Shown here: positions 25,951-39,608 of the stretch, one piece after another
Numbering within the stretch: position 1 is the stretch's first letter
How the letters are laid out: each line of letters opens with the position of its first letter
Assembly (NCBI RefSeq): GCF_025997855.1
Contig: NZ_AP026560.1
Coordinates: forward strand, 1,700,001 to 1,764,000
Length of the DNA stretch: 64,000 nt
Direction of reading: 5' to 3'
Origin: Deinococcus aetherius
Lineage (GTDB): Bacteria > Deinococcota > Deinococci > Deinococcales > Deinococcaceae
Notes under the pieces: generated by a model
Database searches by the model: none
What the model was told of the DNA's origin: nothing
Seen by the model: the letters and a program-made list of their open reading frames with translations, nothing else
Made by a program: the position numbers and the translations under genes

Positions 25951-26629
25951 TCTGGAGGCGCTGAAGGAGCAGGCCGCCGTCCCCGCCGCCCTGCTCGTCG
26001 AGAGCGGGATGCGGGTGGGCCTGGGCACGGGCAGCACCGCGAAGTACGCGATCCTCGAACTCGGGCGGCGGCTCGCGGCGGGAGAGGTGCGGGGCGTCGT
26101 GGGCGTGGCGACGAGCGACGCCTCGGAGGCGCTGGCCCGCGACCTCGGCATCCCGGTCGAGCCCCTCGACCCCCGGCCCCTCGACCTCGCCATCGACGGG
26201 GCGGACGAGATCGACCCGGGCCTCAACCTGATCAAGGGGCTGGGCGGCGCCCTGCTGCGTGAGAAGCTGACCGAGGTGCAGGCGCGGCGGCTGGTCATCA
26301 TTGCCGACCACACCAAGGTCGTCTCGCGGCTGGGGGAGAAGGCGCCCCTGCCCGTCGAGATCGCGCGCTTCGGCTTCCTCTCGACCATCGAGCGGCTGCG
26401 GGCCCTGGGGCTGGGCGGGCGGCTGCGGCAACCCGGGGCCCAGCCTTTTGTGACCGACAACGGCAACTACATCTTCGACGCGGCGCTCCCGCAAGCTTTC
26501 GACCCCGCCACGCTGGAGCGGCAGGTCAAGGGGACACTGGGTGTGGTGGAGACGGGCTTTTTCCTGGGGATGGCGGAATTGGCCTTCGTCGCCTCGCCGG
26601 AGGGGGTGCGGGAGGTGCGTGGGCGTTGA
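25943..26629 (+). CDS. rpiA: Ribose-5-phosphate isomerase A
   Basis: Interconverts ribose-5-phosphate and ribulose-5-phosphate in the pentose phosphate pathway. The 228-residue protein carries GLGTGSTAKYA, VATSDASEALA, the catalytic DLAIDGADEID and LIKGLGGALLREK segments, ADHTKVV and the metal/phosphate VTDNGNYIFD. ATG 25943 lies 8 nt inside the peroxiredoxin gene, with GGGGCG upstream. Confidence 0.94.
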   Translation: MPDLEALKEQAAVPAALLVESGMRVGLGTGSTAKYAILELGRRLAAGEVRGVVGVATSDASEALARDLGIPVEPLDPRPLDLAIDGADEIDPGLNLIKGLGGALLREKLTEVQARRLVIIADHTKVVSRLGEKAPLPVEIARFGFLSTIERLRALGLGGRLRQPGAQPFVTDNGNYIFDAALPQAFDPATLERQVKGTLGVVETGFFLGMAELAFVASPEGVREVRGR

Positions 26630-26639
26630 GGGGTGAGGC

Positions 26640-27608
<969 letters not shown>

Positions 27609-27695
27609 GGGGAGGGGTCGAGGTTGCTGTGCAGGTGCAGGCCAAGCAGAGTTGGCGGGCGGAAGGTGGGGTTAGGGAGGGGAGTCGCGGGCGGG

Positions 27696-27731
27696 CACCC
27701 CCTCCCAACCTCCCCCCTCAAGGGGGAGGAG
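27696..27731. repeat. 36-bp palindromic interspersed repeat, copy C
   Basis: Base-for-base identical to 1306-1341, same orientation, 26.4 kb away; the flanks then differ. Confidence 0.9.
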
Positions 27732-27943
27732 CAAAAAGAGCCGAAGCCTTCGCGCTTCTTAAAACGCGGACCCCGACGCCCTACAGGAGCACGCCGCATC
27801 AACGCTCCTGGCCCACGACCACGTCGGCTCGCGCAGCGAGACGGTGGGCCCGCAGACAGGACGCGACAAGATCACACCTTGCGTTCAGAAGAACCCGACC
27901 CCCCGCGCTGCCCGTGTCTCCTTGCCGAGCGCAGCGACAAGCT

Positions 27944-27976
27944 CCCCCTGCCCCCCTGGGGGTAGGGGGCAGGGGG
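27944..27976. repeat. 12-bp inverted repeat
   Basis: CCCCCTGCCCCC and GGGGGCAGGGGG with a 9-nt spacer, located about 50 nt beyond the 3' end of the minus-strand DUF255 gene. Could form a stable hairpin but lacks a U-tract. Confidence 0.7.
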
Positions 27977-28023
27977 GTGGGGGTAACTGGAGCAAGACAC
28001 CCTGCCCCACGAAACAACGAACC

Positions 28024-30066
28024 TCACCCCTCCAGCCGCCGAAGCTGTTCCTCCAGCACCCCCGCCTCCCGCGTCGGCAGGTCGCACGCGTGCCCCACGC
28101 ACACATAGGCTGTCCCCCCCCCGGGTCGCCCCTCCAACACCGGCAACCCCTCCCCGCGCTCGGCAGGCGCCAGCGCCGCGAAGGGCAGCGGATGCCGGGC
28201 GACCACCCTCTCCAGCGGCGCCCGCTCGCCCGCCGCCCCGATCAGCGCCACCTCGACGTGCGGCGCCCCCAGGAAGGCGGCGGCCTGCCAGAGCCCACCG
28301 AAGCCCCCCGCAGCGGCCAGCATGTCGCTCCGGTACGTCAGCACCGTCGCTCGCGCCAGCCGCTCGGCCTCCTCGTCCCCGAAGTAGCGCCCCACCCGCA
28401 GCCCGAGGAGCGCGGCGGCGGCGTTGTCGCTCAGGACGGCGGAGTCGAACCCCTGCGCCTGCCGGGTGAGCAGCGTCTCGGCCCGGCCCCCCGTCGAGCG
28501 GAAGAGGCCCGCCTCCTCGTCCCAGAAGTCGCGGCGCAGGGTCTCCCACAGCTCCCGCGCCCAGTTCAGGTGCGCGAGGTCACCGCCCGCCTGGTACAGC
28601 GCAATCAGGCCCAGGGCGTACAGCGCGTGATCTTCCAGCAACCCCTCGACCCGCGCCACCCCGTCCTTGAAGGTATGGGAGAGGGTGCCGTCTTCGAGCC
28701 GCAGCCTCTCCCACACGAAATCCGCGTTGCGGCGGGCTAGCTCCAGGTAGTGCGCCTCTCCAAGAATTCGCCCTGCGTCCGCGAAAGCCGCGAGCGCCAG
28801 GCCGTTCCAGGAGGTGAGCACTTTGGTATCCGTGCCGGGCTGGGGCCGGGCCTGCCGCGTGGCGAGCAGGCGGGCGCGGGCGGCGTCTAGCCGGACGGTG
28901 AGGCTTTCCTCGGACTCCCCCAGATCACGGGCCAGCGTGCTGACAGGCGTGGGCACGTGCAGGACGCTCCGCCGCCCCACCTCCGGGCGGTGGGGGTCCT
29001 CGAAGTTGCCCCCCTCGGTCACCCCGTACACGCGCAGCACGAGGTCGGTATCCGGCCCCTCGCCCAACACCTCCCGAATCTCGGTGGGCGTCCAGGTAAA
29101 GGTCAGGCCCTCGACCCCCTGGGTGTCCGCGTCCTGGGCGGAGTAGAACCCTCCCTCGGGCGACAGCATCTCCCGTTCCAGGTAGGCCAGGGTCTCACGG
29201 GCCAGCCGGGCGAACTCCTCGTCCTCGGTGTACTGGTAGGCGCGCAGGAGGGTCCGGGTGAGCTGCGCGTTGTCGTAGAGCATCTTCTCGAAGTGGGGGA
29301 CCAGCCAGCGGTCGTCCACGGAGTAGCGGTGGAAACCGCCGCCGAGCTGGTCGTAGATGCCGCCCCGGCCCATCATCCGCAGGGTGTGGAGGGCCATGTC
29401 GCGCCCACCCGGCTGGGTGAGCAGGAAGTCGAGGGTGGTCGGCGCGGGGAACTTGGGCGCCCGGCCGAAGCCCCCCCAGTCGGCGTCGAACACGCGGCGG
29501 AGGTTCGCCACACCCCGGCGCAGGAAGTCGGCGGGGAGGTCGGCCTCCCCCTGACCTGGGCGGGGGCGACTCGCCTCACGGACATGTTCGGTGAGGGCCT
29601 GGGCGTTGCTCAGCAGCCCCTCGCGGCCCTCGCGCCAGGTGTGGGCGACGCTGGCGAGGAGACGGCGGAAGCCGGGCATTCCGTAACGGTCCACGGGCGG
29701 GAAGTAGGTGCCCGCGTAGAAGGGCTCGCCGTCCGGGGTCAGGAAGACCGTCATCGGCCAGCCGCCCTGCCCGGTGAGGGCCTGGGTCGCCGTCATGTAC
29801 ACCGCGTCCACGTCGGGGCGCTCCTCGCGGTCCACCTTGATGTTGACGAAGTGCTCGTTCATGAACTCGGCGGTCTGCGCGTCCTCGAAGCTCTCGTGGG
29901 CCATGACGTGACACCAGTGGCAGGTGGAGTAGCCGATGGAAAGCAGCACGGGCACGTCCCGGCGCCGCGCCTCGGCGAGGGCTTCGGGGCCCCACGGCCA
30001 CCAGTCCACCGGGTTGTCGGCGTGCTGGAGGAGGTACGGGCTGGACTCCTGGGCGAGTCGGTTCAT
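28024..30066 (-). CDS. Thioredoxin domain-containing protein (DUF255/YyaL family)
   Basis: Large cytosolic protein of 680 residues. The N-terminal DUF255 thioredoxin-like domain carries [12 protein letters not shown] and the redox-type [14 protein letters not shown], followed by [18 protein letters not shown]. The remaining 500 residues form an alpha/alpha toroid like N-acylglucosamine 2-epimerases and glycosidases ([25 protein letters not shown]). Homologues are widespread from bacteria to human SPATA20; the function is not established. ATG 30066 is supported by TAGCCT (30078-30073 on the minus strand) 6 nt upstream. It is divergent from the transglutaminase gene. Confidence 0.92.
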   Translation of the reverse strand: MNRLAQESSPYLLQHADNPVDWWPWGPEALAEARRRDVPVLLSIGYSTCHWCHVMAHESFEDAQTAEFMNEHFVNIKVDREERPDVDAVYMTATQALTGQGGWPMTVFLTPDGEPFYAGTYFPPVDRYGMPGFRRLLASVAHTWREGREGLLSNAQALTEHVREASRPRPGQGEADLPADFLRRGVANLRRVFDADWGGFGRAPKFPAPTTLDFLLTQPGGRDMALHTLRMMGRGGIYDQLGGGFHRYSVDDRWLVPHFEKMLYDNAQLTRTLLRAYQYTEDEEFARLARETLAYLEREMLSPEGGFYSAQDADTQGVEGLTFTWTPTEIREVLGEGPDTDLVLRVYGVTEGGNFEDPHRPEVGRRSVLHVPTPVSTLARDLGESEESLTVRLDAARARLLATRQARPQPGTDTKVLTSWNGLALAAFADAGRILGEAHYLELARRNADFVWERLRLEDGTLSHTFKDGVARVEGLLEDHALYALGLIALYQAGGDLAHLNWARELWETLRRDFWDEEAGLFRSTGGRAETLLTRQAQGFDSAVLSDNAAAALLGLRVGRYFGDEEAERLARATVLTYRSDMLAAAGGFGGLWQAAAFLGAPHVEVALIGAAGERAPLERVVARHPLPFAALAPAERGEGLPVLEGRPGGGTAYVCVGHACDLPTREAGVLEEQLRRLEG

Positions 30067-30176
30067 GGGGGCAGGCTAGCGGGGCCCGGGGGCCGCGTGT
30101 CACGGTCAAGTCTCAAAAAGGCGTGGAATAGACCACACATCCGGCTCATGGCGCCCGCGCGGCACAATGTCGTCGT

Positions 30177-31085
30177 ATGGCCCAGCTCGACGCACAGACG
30201 GACCCCGCGACCGGCCCCATCGAGCAGCCTGTGCGCGTCCGCGCTGGCTTTTCCCTGACCTTCGACGTCAAGTACCCCACGCCCATGCTCTTCGTCGTGC
30301 AGCCCAAAGACCGCCTGGGGGCCACCGGGACCCGCCAGCGCCTCCTCGACGAGCGGCCCCTGGGAGAGGCCCGGGGCATCCACACCTACACCGATCTGCA
30401 CGGCAACCTGATCTGGCGCACGCTCGCCCAGCCGGGTCAGGTCGTGGTCGGGCACGACCTGATCGCGGAGGTGACCCGCCACCCCGACCCGGTGCTGCCC
30501 GGTCTCCGCAAGCACCTCGTCGAGGACCTGCCCGACGAGACCATCACCTACCTCCTGCCGAGCCGCTACGTGGACAGCGACCTGATCAGCGGCGAGGCGT
30601 GGGAGCGTTTCGGGCACGTCCAGGGGGGCTGGGCGCAGGTGCAGGCGATCTGCGACTTCCTGCAAGACGAGTGCGTGTACGGGTATGGCAGCAACTCGAC
30701 CACGACCGCCAAGCAGGCCTTCGACAGCAAGCGCGCGGTGTGCCGCGACTTCGCGCACATGGGCGTCGCCTTCTGCCGGGCGCTGAACATCCCCGCCCGC
30801 TACGTCTGCGGCTACCTCCCCGACATCGAGTTCGACTCCGGCGACGTGCCGATGGACTTCCACGCCTGGTTCGAGGCGTTCCTCGACGGGCAGTGGCGCA
30901 CCTTCGACGCCCGGCACAACAAGCCGCGCATCGGCCGGGTGCTGATCGCCCAGGGCCGCGACGCCAGCGACGTGGCCTTCACCACCACCTTCGGCAACGC
31001 CCGCCTCACGCGCATGACAGTCTGGGCCGACGAGGCCCGCCCCGGCGAGACGCTCGACGACGAGCCCGCGCCGCGCGGTGTCTGA
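30177..31085 (+). CDS. Transglutaminase-like cysteine protease/peptidase family protein
   Basis: Protein of 302 residues with a beta-rich N-terminal domain and a C-terminal transglutaminase core. The catalytic triad is visible: Cys189 in AVCRDFAHMG, His229 in DFHAWFEAF and Asp244 in TFDARHN. The family hydrolyses or transfers amide bonds; the actual substrate is unknown. No signal peptide, so it is probably cytosolic. The upstream 110 nt contain CACAAT 8 nt before the ATG. Confidence 0.88.
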   Translation: MAQLDAQTDPATGPIEQPVRVRAGFSLTFDVKYPTPMLFVVQPKDRLGATGTRQRLLDERPLGEARGIHTYTDLHGNLIWRTLAQPGQVVVGHDLIAEVTRHPDPVLPGLRKHLVEDLPDETITYLLPSRYVDSDLISGEAWERFGHVQGGWAQVQAICDFLQDECVYGYGSNSTTTAKQAFDSKRAVCRDFAHMGVAFCRALNIPARYVCGYLPDIEFDSGDVPMDFHAWFEAFLDGQWRTFDARHNKPRIGRVLIAQGRDASDVAFTTTFGNARLTRMTVWADEARPGETLDDEPAPRGV

Positions 31086-31103
31086 GGTGGGCGGGGACGC
31101 TCC

Positions 31104-32312
<1,209 letters not shown>

Positions 32313-32558
32313 GGGGGCAGTTTATGGCTGATGGGAAGCACCCTTCACGCCGGTGGACCGGTCCCCTGTCCAGCCGCCCGAGACACAGGAACCACTCGAC
32401 CGAAGCAACGCGCCGGAGCCCTCCCCGTCCACCCATGCCACCATCGGCACCCGCGAATGGCACGCCTCGCCTCCGCGCGCCGCCGAAGGGGGCGTCCAGC
32501 ACTCGGCCCACCCGCGCGGAGGACAACCCCTGCTCGCGTCTGCATTACTCTTGTCCCC

Positions 32559-33026
<468 letters not shown>

Positions 33027-33036
33027 GCCCGGTCGA

Positions 33037-33414
33037 GTGAGGTCAGGCGGCTCGGCCCTCTCGTGGCGCCGTTGGTGGCGCTCGGCGGGCTTCGCGTGGG
33101 CGGGGCTCGTCTACAGCTACCGGGTGCAGGCCAACTTCCGCATCGAGGTGTGGGCGGGGGTGCTGGCCCTCGGGCTCGCCGTGTTCCTGCGCGCTCCCCT
33201 CGCCCCCATCGGGCTCGCGTGCGCGCTGGTGCTCAGCCTCGAACTCCTGAACACGGCGCTGGAGGCGCTCGTGGACCTGGCGAGCCCGGGCCTGCATCCC
33301 CTCGCCAGGGTCGCCAAGGACGCGGCGGCGGGCGCGGTGCTCGTGGCGAGCCTGGGGGCACTCCTCGTCGGGGTGACCGTGCTGGGGCCGCCGCTGCTGG
33401 CCCTGGTTCGTTGA
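33037..33414 (+). CDS. dgkA: Diacylglycerol/undecaprenol kinase
   Basis: Small inner-membrane kinase of 125 residues, three predicted helices. NFRIEVW, the ELLNTALEALVDL helix and AKDAAAGAVLVAS are the DgkA/UndK signature; the latter two hold the catalytic acidic and lysine residues. The Gram-positive-type form phosphorylates undecaprenol to recycle the wall-lipid carrier. GTG 33037 lies in the ybeY-dgkA operon. Confidence 0.92.
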   Translation: MRSGGSALSWRRWWRSAGFAWAGLVYSYRVQANFRIEVWAGVLALGLAVFLRAPLAPIGLACALVLSLELLNTALEALVDLASPGLHPLARVAKDAAAGAVLVASLGALLVGVTVLGPPLLALVR

Positions 33415-33488
33415 GGTGGAGCGGCGCCACGGGCGCACGGCCTGTTCCTCAGAAGGTTGCGTTCCGTCCTTTTCCAATCCGGGTCGGG

Positions 33489-33689
33489 TATGTTAGACTT
33501 CTGTTTGTTTATGGAGCCTCCCAGTTCTGGCTCTGGTCTGACGCCCGGTGAACTCCGCCTGCGGGCGGCGTTTTTGCTGTGGCCCCCCTTACCGGCGACC
33601 GACGCCTCGATCCTGCCCGCCAGGGGTGGGGATGAGGTGGGCAGCCTGTGCCGCGCGGCACGCCGGGGCGCGATGGAGCGCGCCAACTG
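33489..33689 (+). promoter_or_regulatory. Possible transcribed leader of the CorC-like gene
   Basis: TATGTT (33489-33494) and TAGACT (33494-33499) are candidate -10 elements. They are followed by a hairpin CCGCC-TGCG-GGCGG (33555-33568) with T5 two bases later (33571-33575), which looks like an attenuator or terminator. An in-frame 59-codon leader frame (ATG 33511 to TGA 33690) ends with its stop overlapping the corC start (TGATG). Whether it is translated, or whether the RNA acts as a regulator, is unknown. Confidence 0.45.
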
Positions 33690-35028
<1,339 letters not shown>

Positions 35029-35036
<8 letters not shown>

Positions 35037-35460
35037 GGCCGTGACCCCCGACCCGCAACTCCTGGAGGCCGCCAGGGTGGCCTTCCGGCAGGCCTATGCC
35101 CCTTACAGCAAGTTCCGCGTCGGCGCGGCGCTGCGGACGCCCGACGGGCGGGTCTTTTTCGGCGCTAACGTCGAGAACGCCTCGTACGGCCTGGGCCGCT
35201 GCGCCGAGCAGAGCGCCGTGCAGGCGATGGCGACCGCCGGGGCACGCGAGTTCACGGACCTCGTGGTGTACTCGGAGGCCAGCCCGCCCGCCAGCCCGTG
35301 CGGGGCGTGCCGCCAGATCCTCTTCGAGTTCGCCCCGGGCGGCCGGGTGGTGTGCGTCAACCAGCACGGCGACGTGGTGAGCGGGCGCGTAGCGGACTTC
35401 CTGCCGCACGGCTTCCGGCTGGAGCAGCGGGACGACGGGCACCCGGTGGGGACGGAGTAG
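35029..35460 (+). CDS. cdd: Cytidine deaminase
   Basis: Converts cytidine and deoxycytidine to uridine forms in pyrimidine salvage. The 143-residue protein has YAPYSKFRVGAAL, FGANVENASYGLGRCAEQSAV with zinc ligand Cys58 and catalytic Glu60, and PCGACRQ with zinc ligands Cys91 and Cys94. It is the small homotetrameric type. GTG 35029 is inside the preceding gene, so translation is probably coupled. Confidence 0.95.
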
Positions 35461-35487
35461 ATGGGGAGCGAATAGCTACACTGGGGC

Positions 35488-35751
35488 ATGACCGCTCACC
35501 TCCAGATGGACGAGCAGGGCCGGGTCCTGATTCCGCAGGAACTCCGGGAGGCCTTGGGCTTGCGGCCCGGTGAGACGCTGGACGCCGAGGTGGAGGGGGG
35601 ACGGTTGGTCATTCGCCCCGCCGTGAGTGAGGCCCGTCTGGTGGAGTTCGAGGGCCGTTTGGTCTTTGTGGGTGGGGCACCTATTACTCGCGACCCGGTG
35701 CAGGAAATGCGCGAGCAGCGGTTACGGGAGCTGATCGCGCGAAGCAAGTGA
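35488..35751 (+). CDS. AbrB/MazE (SpoVT-AbrB) family antitoxin
   Basis: DNA-binding swapped-hairpin protein of 87 residues: LQMDEQGRVLIPQELREALGLRPGETLDAEVEGGRLVIRP is the AbrB fold (residues 5-45). The C-terminal 40 residues, ending REQRLRELIARSK, would bind a toxin in VapB-type antitoxins. ATG 35488 is supported by TACACT (35477-35482) 5 nt upstream. The next frame starts within its stop (GTGA), as in vapBC operons, but that toxin gene is broken. It may survive as a regulator or an anti-addiction remnant. Confidence 0.88.
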   Translation: MTAHLQMDEQGRVLIPQELREALGLRPGETLDAEVEGGRLVIRPAVSEARLVEFEGRLVFVGGAPITRDPVQEMREQRLRELIARSK

Positions 35752-35936
35752 TATATGTTTTCGCCACCGGCACCGTTCTGGCGGCACATTCGTGAGGTTA
35801 TGGGCAACCAGCTCGGTCCAGTGGCAAGGGCGCCGAAGCTGCCCTTGAGGCGAGTGCGACGGCCCTCGTCACCCTGAATTCCAAGCACTTCCGGCGGCTT
35901 AGGGCGGACGTGGAGCGGTTGGTCGTCGCGCGCTGA
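35748..35936 (+). pseudogene. Truncated PIN-domain (VapC-like) toxin
   Basis: From GTG 35748 the frame reads VIYVFATGTVLAAHS, the first PIN strand in which the usual catalytic MIYVFDTSVLLA Asp is Ala, then TGA 35793. The same frame stays open beyond it to TGA 35934 and ends ALVTLNSKHFRRL...ERLVVAR, the C-terminal PIN signature. Only 63 codons cover what should be about 130, so there is an internal deletion as well as the stop. The antitoxin upstream is intact. Confidence 0.75.
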
Positions 35937-35993
35937 AACGAAGAGGAGGAGGAGCAGAACACCCTCCGATGTCCCCGGGGCACGTCCATGATG

Positions 35994-36497
35994 TCAACGA
36001 CAGGTCCAGTTGTCGGAAAAGACGGTCTGACGACCGAGGAGCTTCAGGCTGGGCAGGGCGTAGCGTGTGACTTCTCCCCCAGTCCTGACGCACACACTCC
36101 GAACACCCAGCCTTAAGGGAGGATCACCGTCAATCTCCGTTCCCGGCGTGACGGTGCGCACACCTCCCACAGGGTTCCAGAGCCGCAACGTGTTGTGACT
36201 CGCGCCCAGCAGGTACTTTCCGTCCGTGGTCCAGAGCAGGCCCAGAACATCACTGTTCTCCAAGTCCAACACCGACCCGTCAGGCCGTGCCAGCCGCACG
36301 GCGCAGCCCATAAACTTCGGCACCTCCCAACAGAAGCGCACCGCAGCGGCCCTATGTCCTGGCGAGTACAGGGTCTCTACGTGGTACCAGTTGACGTCCG
36401 AGTGGTCTGGTTCGGTGGGAGGGGCCACCGTCACAGCCTGCCCTCCTGGAAACGGCACCGTATGGATCAGGCCCGCCACAAGAAGAAAGGCCAGCAC
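35994..36497 (-). CDS. Hypothetical exported protein with WD-like segment
   Basis: Protein of 167 residues starting with a hydrophobic leader ([19 protein letters not shown]), likely a signal peptide or anchor. The middle has a beta-propeller-like strand (LGLLWTTDGKYLLGASHNTLRLWN), but a single such motif is not enough to make a propeller. GTG 36497 is supported by TAAAAT (36508-36503) 5 nt upstream on the minus strand. Composition is slightly less GC-rich than the neighbours. No family recognised. Confidence 0.6.
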   Translation of the reverse strand: MLAFLLVAGLIHTVPFPGGQAVTVAPPTEPDHSDVNWYHVETLYSPGHRAAAVRFCWEVPKFMGCAVRLARPDGSVLDLENSDVLGLLWTTDGKYLLGASHNTLRLWNPVGGVRTVTPGTEIDGDPPLRLGVRSVCVRTGGEVTRYALPSLKLLGRQTVFSDNWTCR

Positions 36498-36607
36498 GCC
36501 CCATTTTAACTCCGTCCCCTGGTAGCGAGGAAAGAACGCCGAAGGGGGAGAACCTCCTCGGCTCTCCCCTCCCCGGCAGTCATGACACGACTTCCTCCAG
36601 CTCTCCC

Positions 36608-37918
<1,311 letters not shown>

Positions 37919-38063
37919 GGCGTTCCTCCTGTGAAGGGGTGTGAGGAGCGGCCCTCGCCCGAGCGGGGCGGGGTGAGCGGCTGCTGGAAGCGGCGACTTC
38001 TATTCCCGATCCGGTGGGATGGGCTGGATGAGGGCATTGTGCCTCCCCCCGGCGTGGCCCGGA
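37919..38063. other. Isocitrate lyase upstream region
   Basis: Contains the aceA ribosome binding site (AGGAGG on the minus strand) and about 145 nt before the operator-like cluster. No clear -35/-10 pair was found, so the promoter is not placed. Confidence 0.5.
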
Positions 38064-38116
38064 GGTGGTGTACCCGGCGCACGGGGAGGTACACCACTTC
38101 GGCAGGTACACCACCC
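38064..38116. promoter_or_regulatory. Operator-like cluster: one inverted and two direct GGTACACCAC sites
   Basis: GGTGGTGTACC (38064-38074), then GGTACACCAC (38088-38097) and GGTACACCACCC (38105-38116). The first is the reverse complement of the other two. The cluster lies 146-198 nt upstream of the isocitrate lyase start and just beyond the HAD gene terminator. Candidate binding sites for an aceA repressor or activator; the protein is not identified. Confidence 0.55.
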
Positions 38117-38134
38117 ATCGACCCAAAAGACGAA

Positions 38135-38162
38135 CGCCCCACCTCGACGCGGAGATGGGGCG
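38135..38162 (-). terminator. Rho-independent terminator after the HAD gene
   Basis: On the minus strand an 11-bp stem with one G-U pair (CGCCCCATCTC / GAGGTGGGGCG), a 6-nt loop, then TTCGTCTTTT. It ends the HAD transcript 17 nt past its stop. Confidence 0.7.
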
Positions 38163-38178
38163 CTGGGGAGGACTGGCT

Positions 38179-38808
38179 TTAAACCTTGACGCTCACGCCC
38201 AGCCAGGCCTCCAACTCCCGCTCGAACTCGGTGTGCCGGTCGTGGTCATAGAGCAGGCCGTGGAACCCCGCGATCCGGGCGGCGTCGATGTTCTCCTGAA
38301 CATCGTCCACGAAGGCGACCCCGGAGGCGGGCACCTCCATCGCGCCTTGCAGGGCGGCGAAGGCGTCGGGGTGGGGTTTTTTCTGCCGCAGCTCGTTGCT
38401 GAAGACCAGGGCGTCGAAGCGGGCGAAGCGCGGGTCGCGGCGCAGGTGGTCGCTGACGACGGGGTAGTTGTTGCTCAGCAGGCCCACCCGCACGGAGCGG
38501 GGCAGCGCGGCGAGGGTGGCGTACATGGGCAGGTTGTCGTGGACGCTGCCGAGGTACAGCGCCTCGAACTCGTCGTAGGGCAGGGTGATCCCCGTCTCCT
38601 CCTGCATGACGGACCAGAATTGGGGCAGAGTCCACTCCCCGACCTCCAGTTGCCGGACGTGCCGGAAGTAGCTCTCCCGCACACGCTCGACGGGCACGCC
38701 GCTTCGATCCGCGATGTTCTGGGTGGAACGCCCGTCGAAGGTCCCGATGGTGAAGACGCCGCCCCAGTCGAAGGCGACGTGGCGGGGAGCCAGGGTCGAA
38801 TCGGTCAT
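38179..38808 (-). CDS. HAD superfamily hydrolase
   Basis: Cytosolic phosphatase-type protein of 209 residues. The first HAD motif is degraded: HVAFDWGGVF has FDWGG where the usual form is DxDGT/DxGGV, so the first Asp is present and the second is Gly, as in HAD-IA3/YihX-like members. Motif II is LLSNN, motif III ELRQKKPHPDAF, motif IV FVDDVQENIDAA. YihX-type enzymes dephosphorylate sugar phosphates. CAGAAT lies 6 nt before ATG 38808. Confidence 0.87.
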   Translation of the reverse strand: MTDSTLAPRHVAFDWGGVFTIGTFDGRSTQNIADRSGVPVERVRESYFRHVRQLEVGEWTLPQFWSVMQEETGITLPYDEFEALYLGSVHDNLPMYATLAALPRSVRVGLLSNNYPVVSDHLRRDPRFARFDALVFSNELRQKKPHPDAFAALQGAMEVPASGVAFVDDVQENIDAARIAGFHGLLYDHDRHTEFERELEAWLGVSVKV

Positions 38809-38870
38809 GGGGCGATTCTGACGCAGCTTTCCTCGCCCCGGCGGGCGGCTGTGCAGACGGACGGGGCCCC

Positions 38871-39533
38871 TCAGTCCTCCAGCAACAGGCCCCGGCGCGT
38901 CCAGGCGGCGACGTTCAGCGCGTGGAGTTCCTGCCAGGCGCGCAACCACCCGCCCTCGCCCGTCAGCCTGCCCCCTCGCCCGTGGCGCAACACTCCCGCG
39001 CGGTGGGCGGTGAGGAGGTCGGGTGGCGGGGCACCCGGCAGGGCGCGCACGTCCACCTCCTCGCTGAGGGCGGGGGCGGGGGGCTCGGCGGTCGTGCTCA
39101 GGACACAGGCGACGCCGCTGGCCCGGTCACGCAGCCAGGTCACGGCCTGCACGAGCGGCGGGGCGGGGCGGGGCGAGTCCGGCGTCTCGCTCCAGCGCAG
39201 GGCGAGGGCCACGTCCGGGCCCCACAGGTAGGCGCGCAGGTGGCGCAGGTCGGGGAGGGCCGGGGCGTAGTACACGCCGAGCGGTTCGGCCCCTCCCCCA
39301 CGCAGTTCGGCGTCGAGGGCGGCGAGGGTGCGGGCCTGCTCCGGGCTGGAGCCCCAGGCACGTTCCTCTAACGCCTCGAAGCTGAGGGCGGTGTGGATGG
39401 GGGGACCGGGCAGCGGGCGGCCTTCCAGGCGGGCGCGGCTCACGTCGGGGAGCCTGCCCTGCGCGGCCCCCCCGCCGAGCAGCGTCTCCAGCTCGTCGGC
39501 GGTCAGGGCACAGAGGTTGAGCCGGGCGGGCAT
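38871..39533 (-). CDS. Hypothetical protein
   Basis: Cytosolic protein of 220 residues, rich in Ala, Leu, Pro and Arg, without signal peptide, helix or recognisable motif. ATG 39533 is supported by TATGCT (39545-39540) 6 nt upstream on the minus strand, and codon usage matches the genome, so it is probably a genuine lineage-specific gene. It is divergent from nrnA. Confidence 0.65.
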   Translation of the reverse strand: MPARLNLCALTADELETLLGGGAAQGRLPDVSRARLEGRPLPGPPIHTALSFEALEERAWGSSPEQARTLAALDAELRGGGAEPLGVYYAPALPDLRHLRAYLWGPDVALALRWSETPDSPRPAPPLVQAVTWLRDRASGVACVLSTTAEPPAPALSEEVDVRALPGAPPPDLLTAHRAGVLRHGRGGRLTGEGGWLRAWQELHALNVAAWTRRGLLLED

Positions 39534-39608
39534 CCCGGCAGCATAACGTGACCCCCACACCGGGGGAGGCCCACGGCCACGATTGACCACCCCGCCTATA
39601 CTCCCGCC

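Larger units (their letters stand above)
27609..28023. other. 415-nt non-coding gap with palindromic repeats
   Basis: Holds copy C of the 36-bp repeat (27696-27731) and an inverted pair CCCCCTGCCCCC / GGGGGCAGGGGG (27944-27955 and 27965-27976, 9-nt loop). No open frame with a start signal was convincing. Confidence 0.7.

Noticed and set aside
39583..39602. TTGACC (39583) with TATACT (39597) as a -35/-10 pair for nrnA
   Set aside because: Spacing is only 8 nt, so TTGACC cannot serve as the -35 element.
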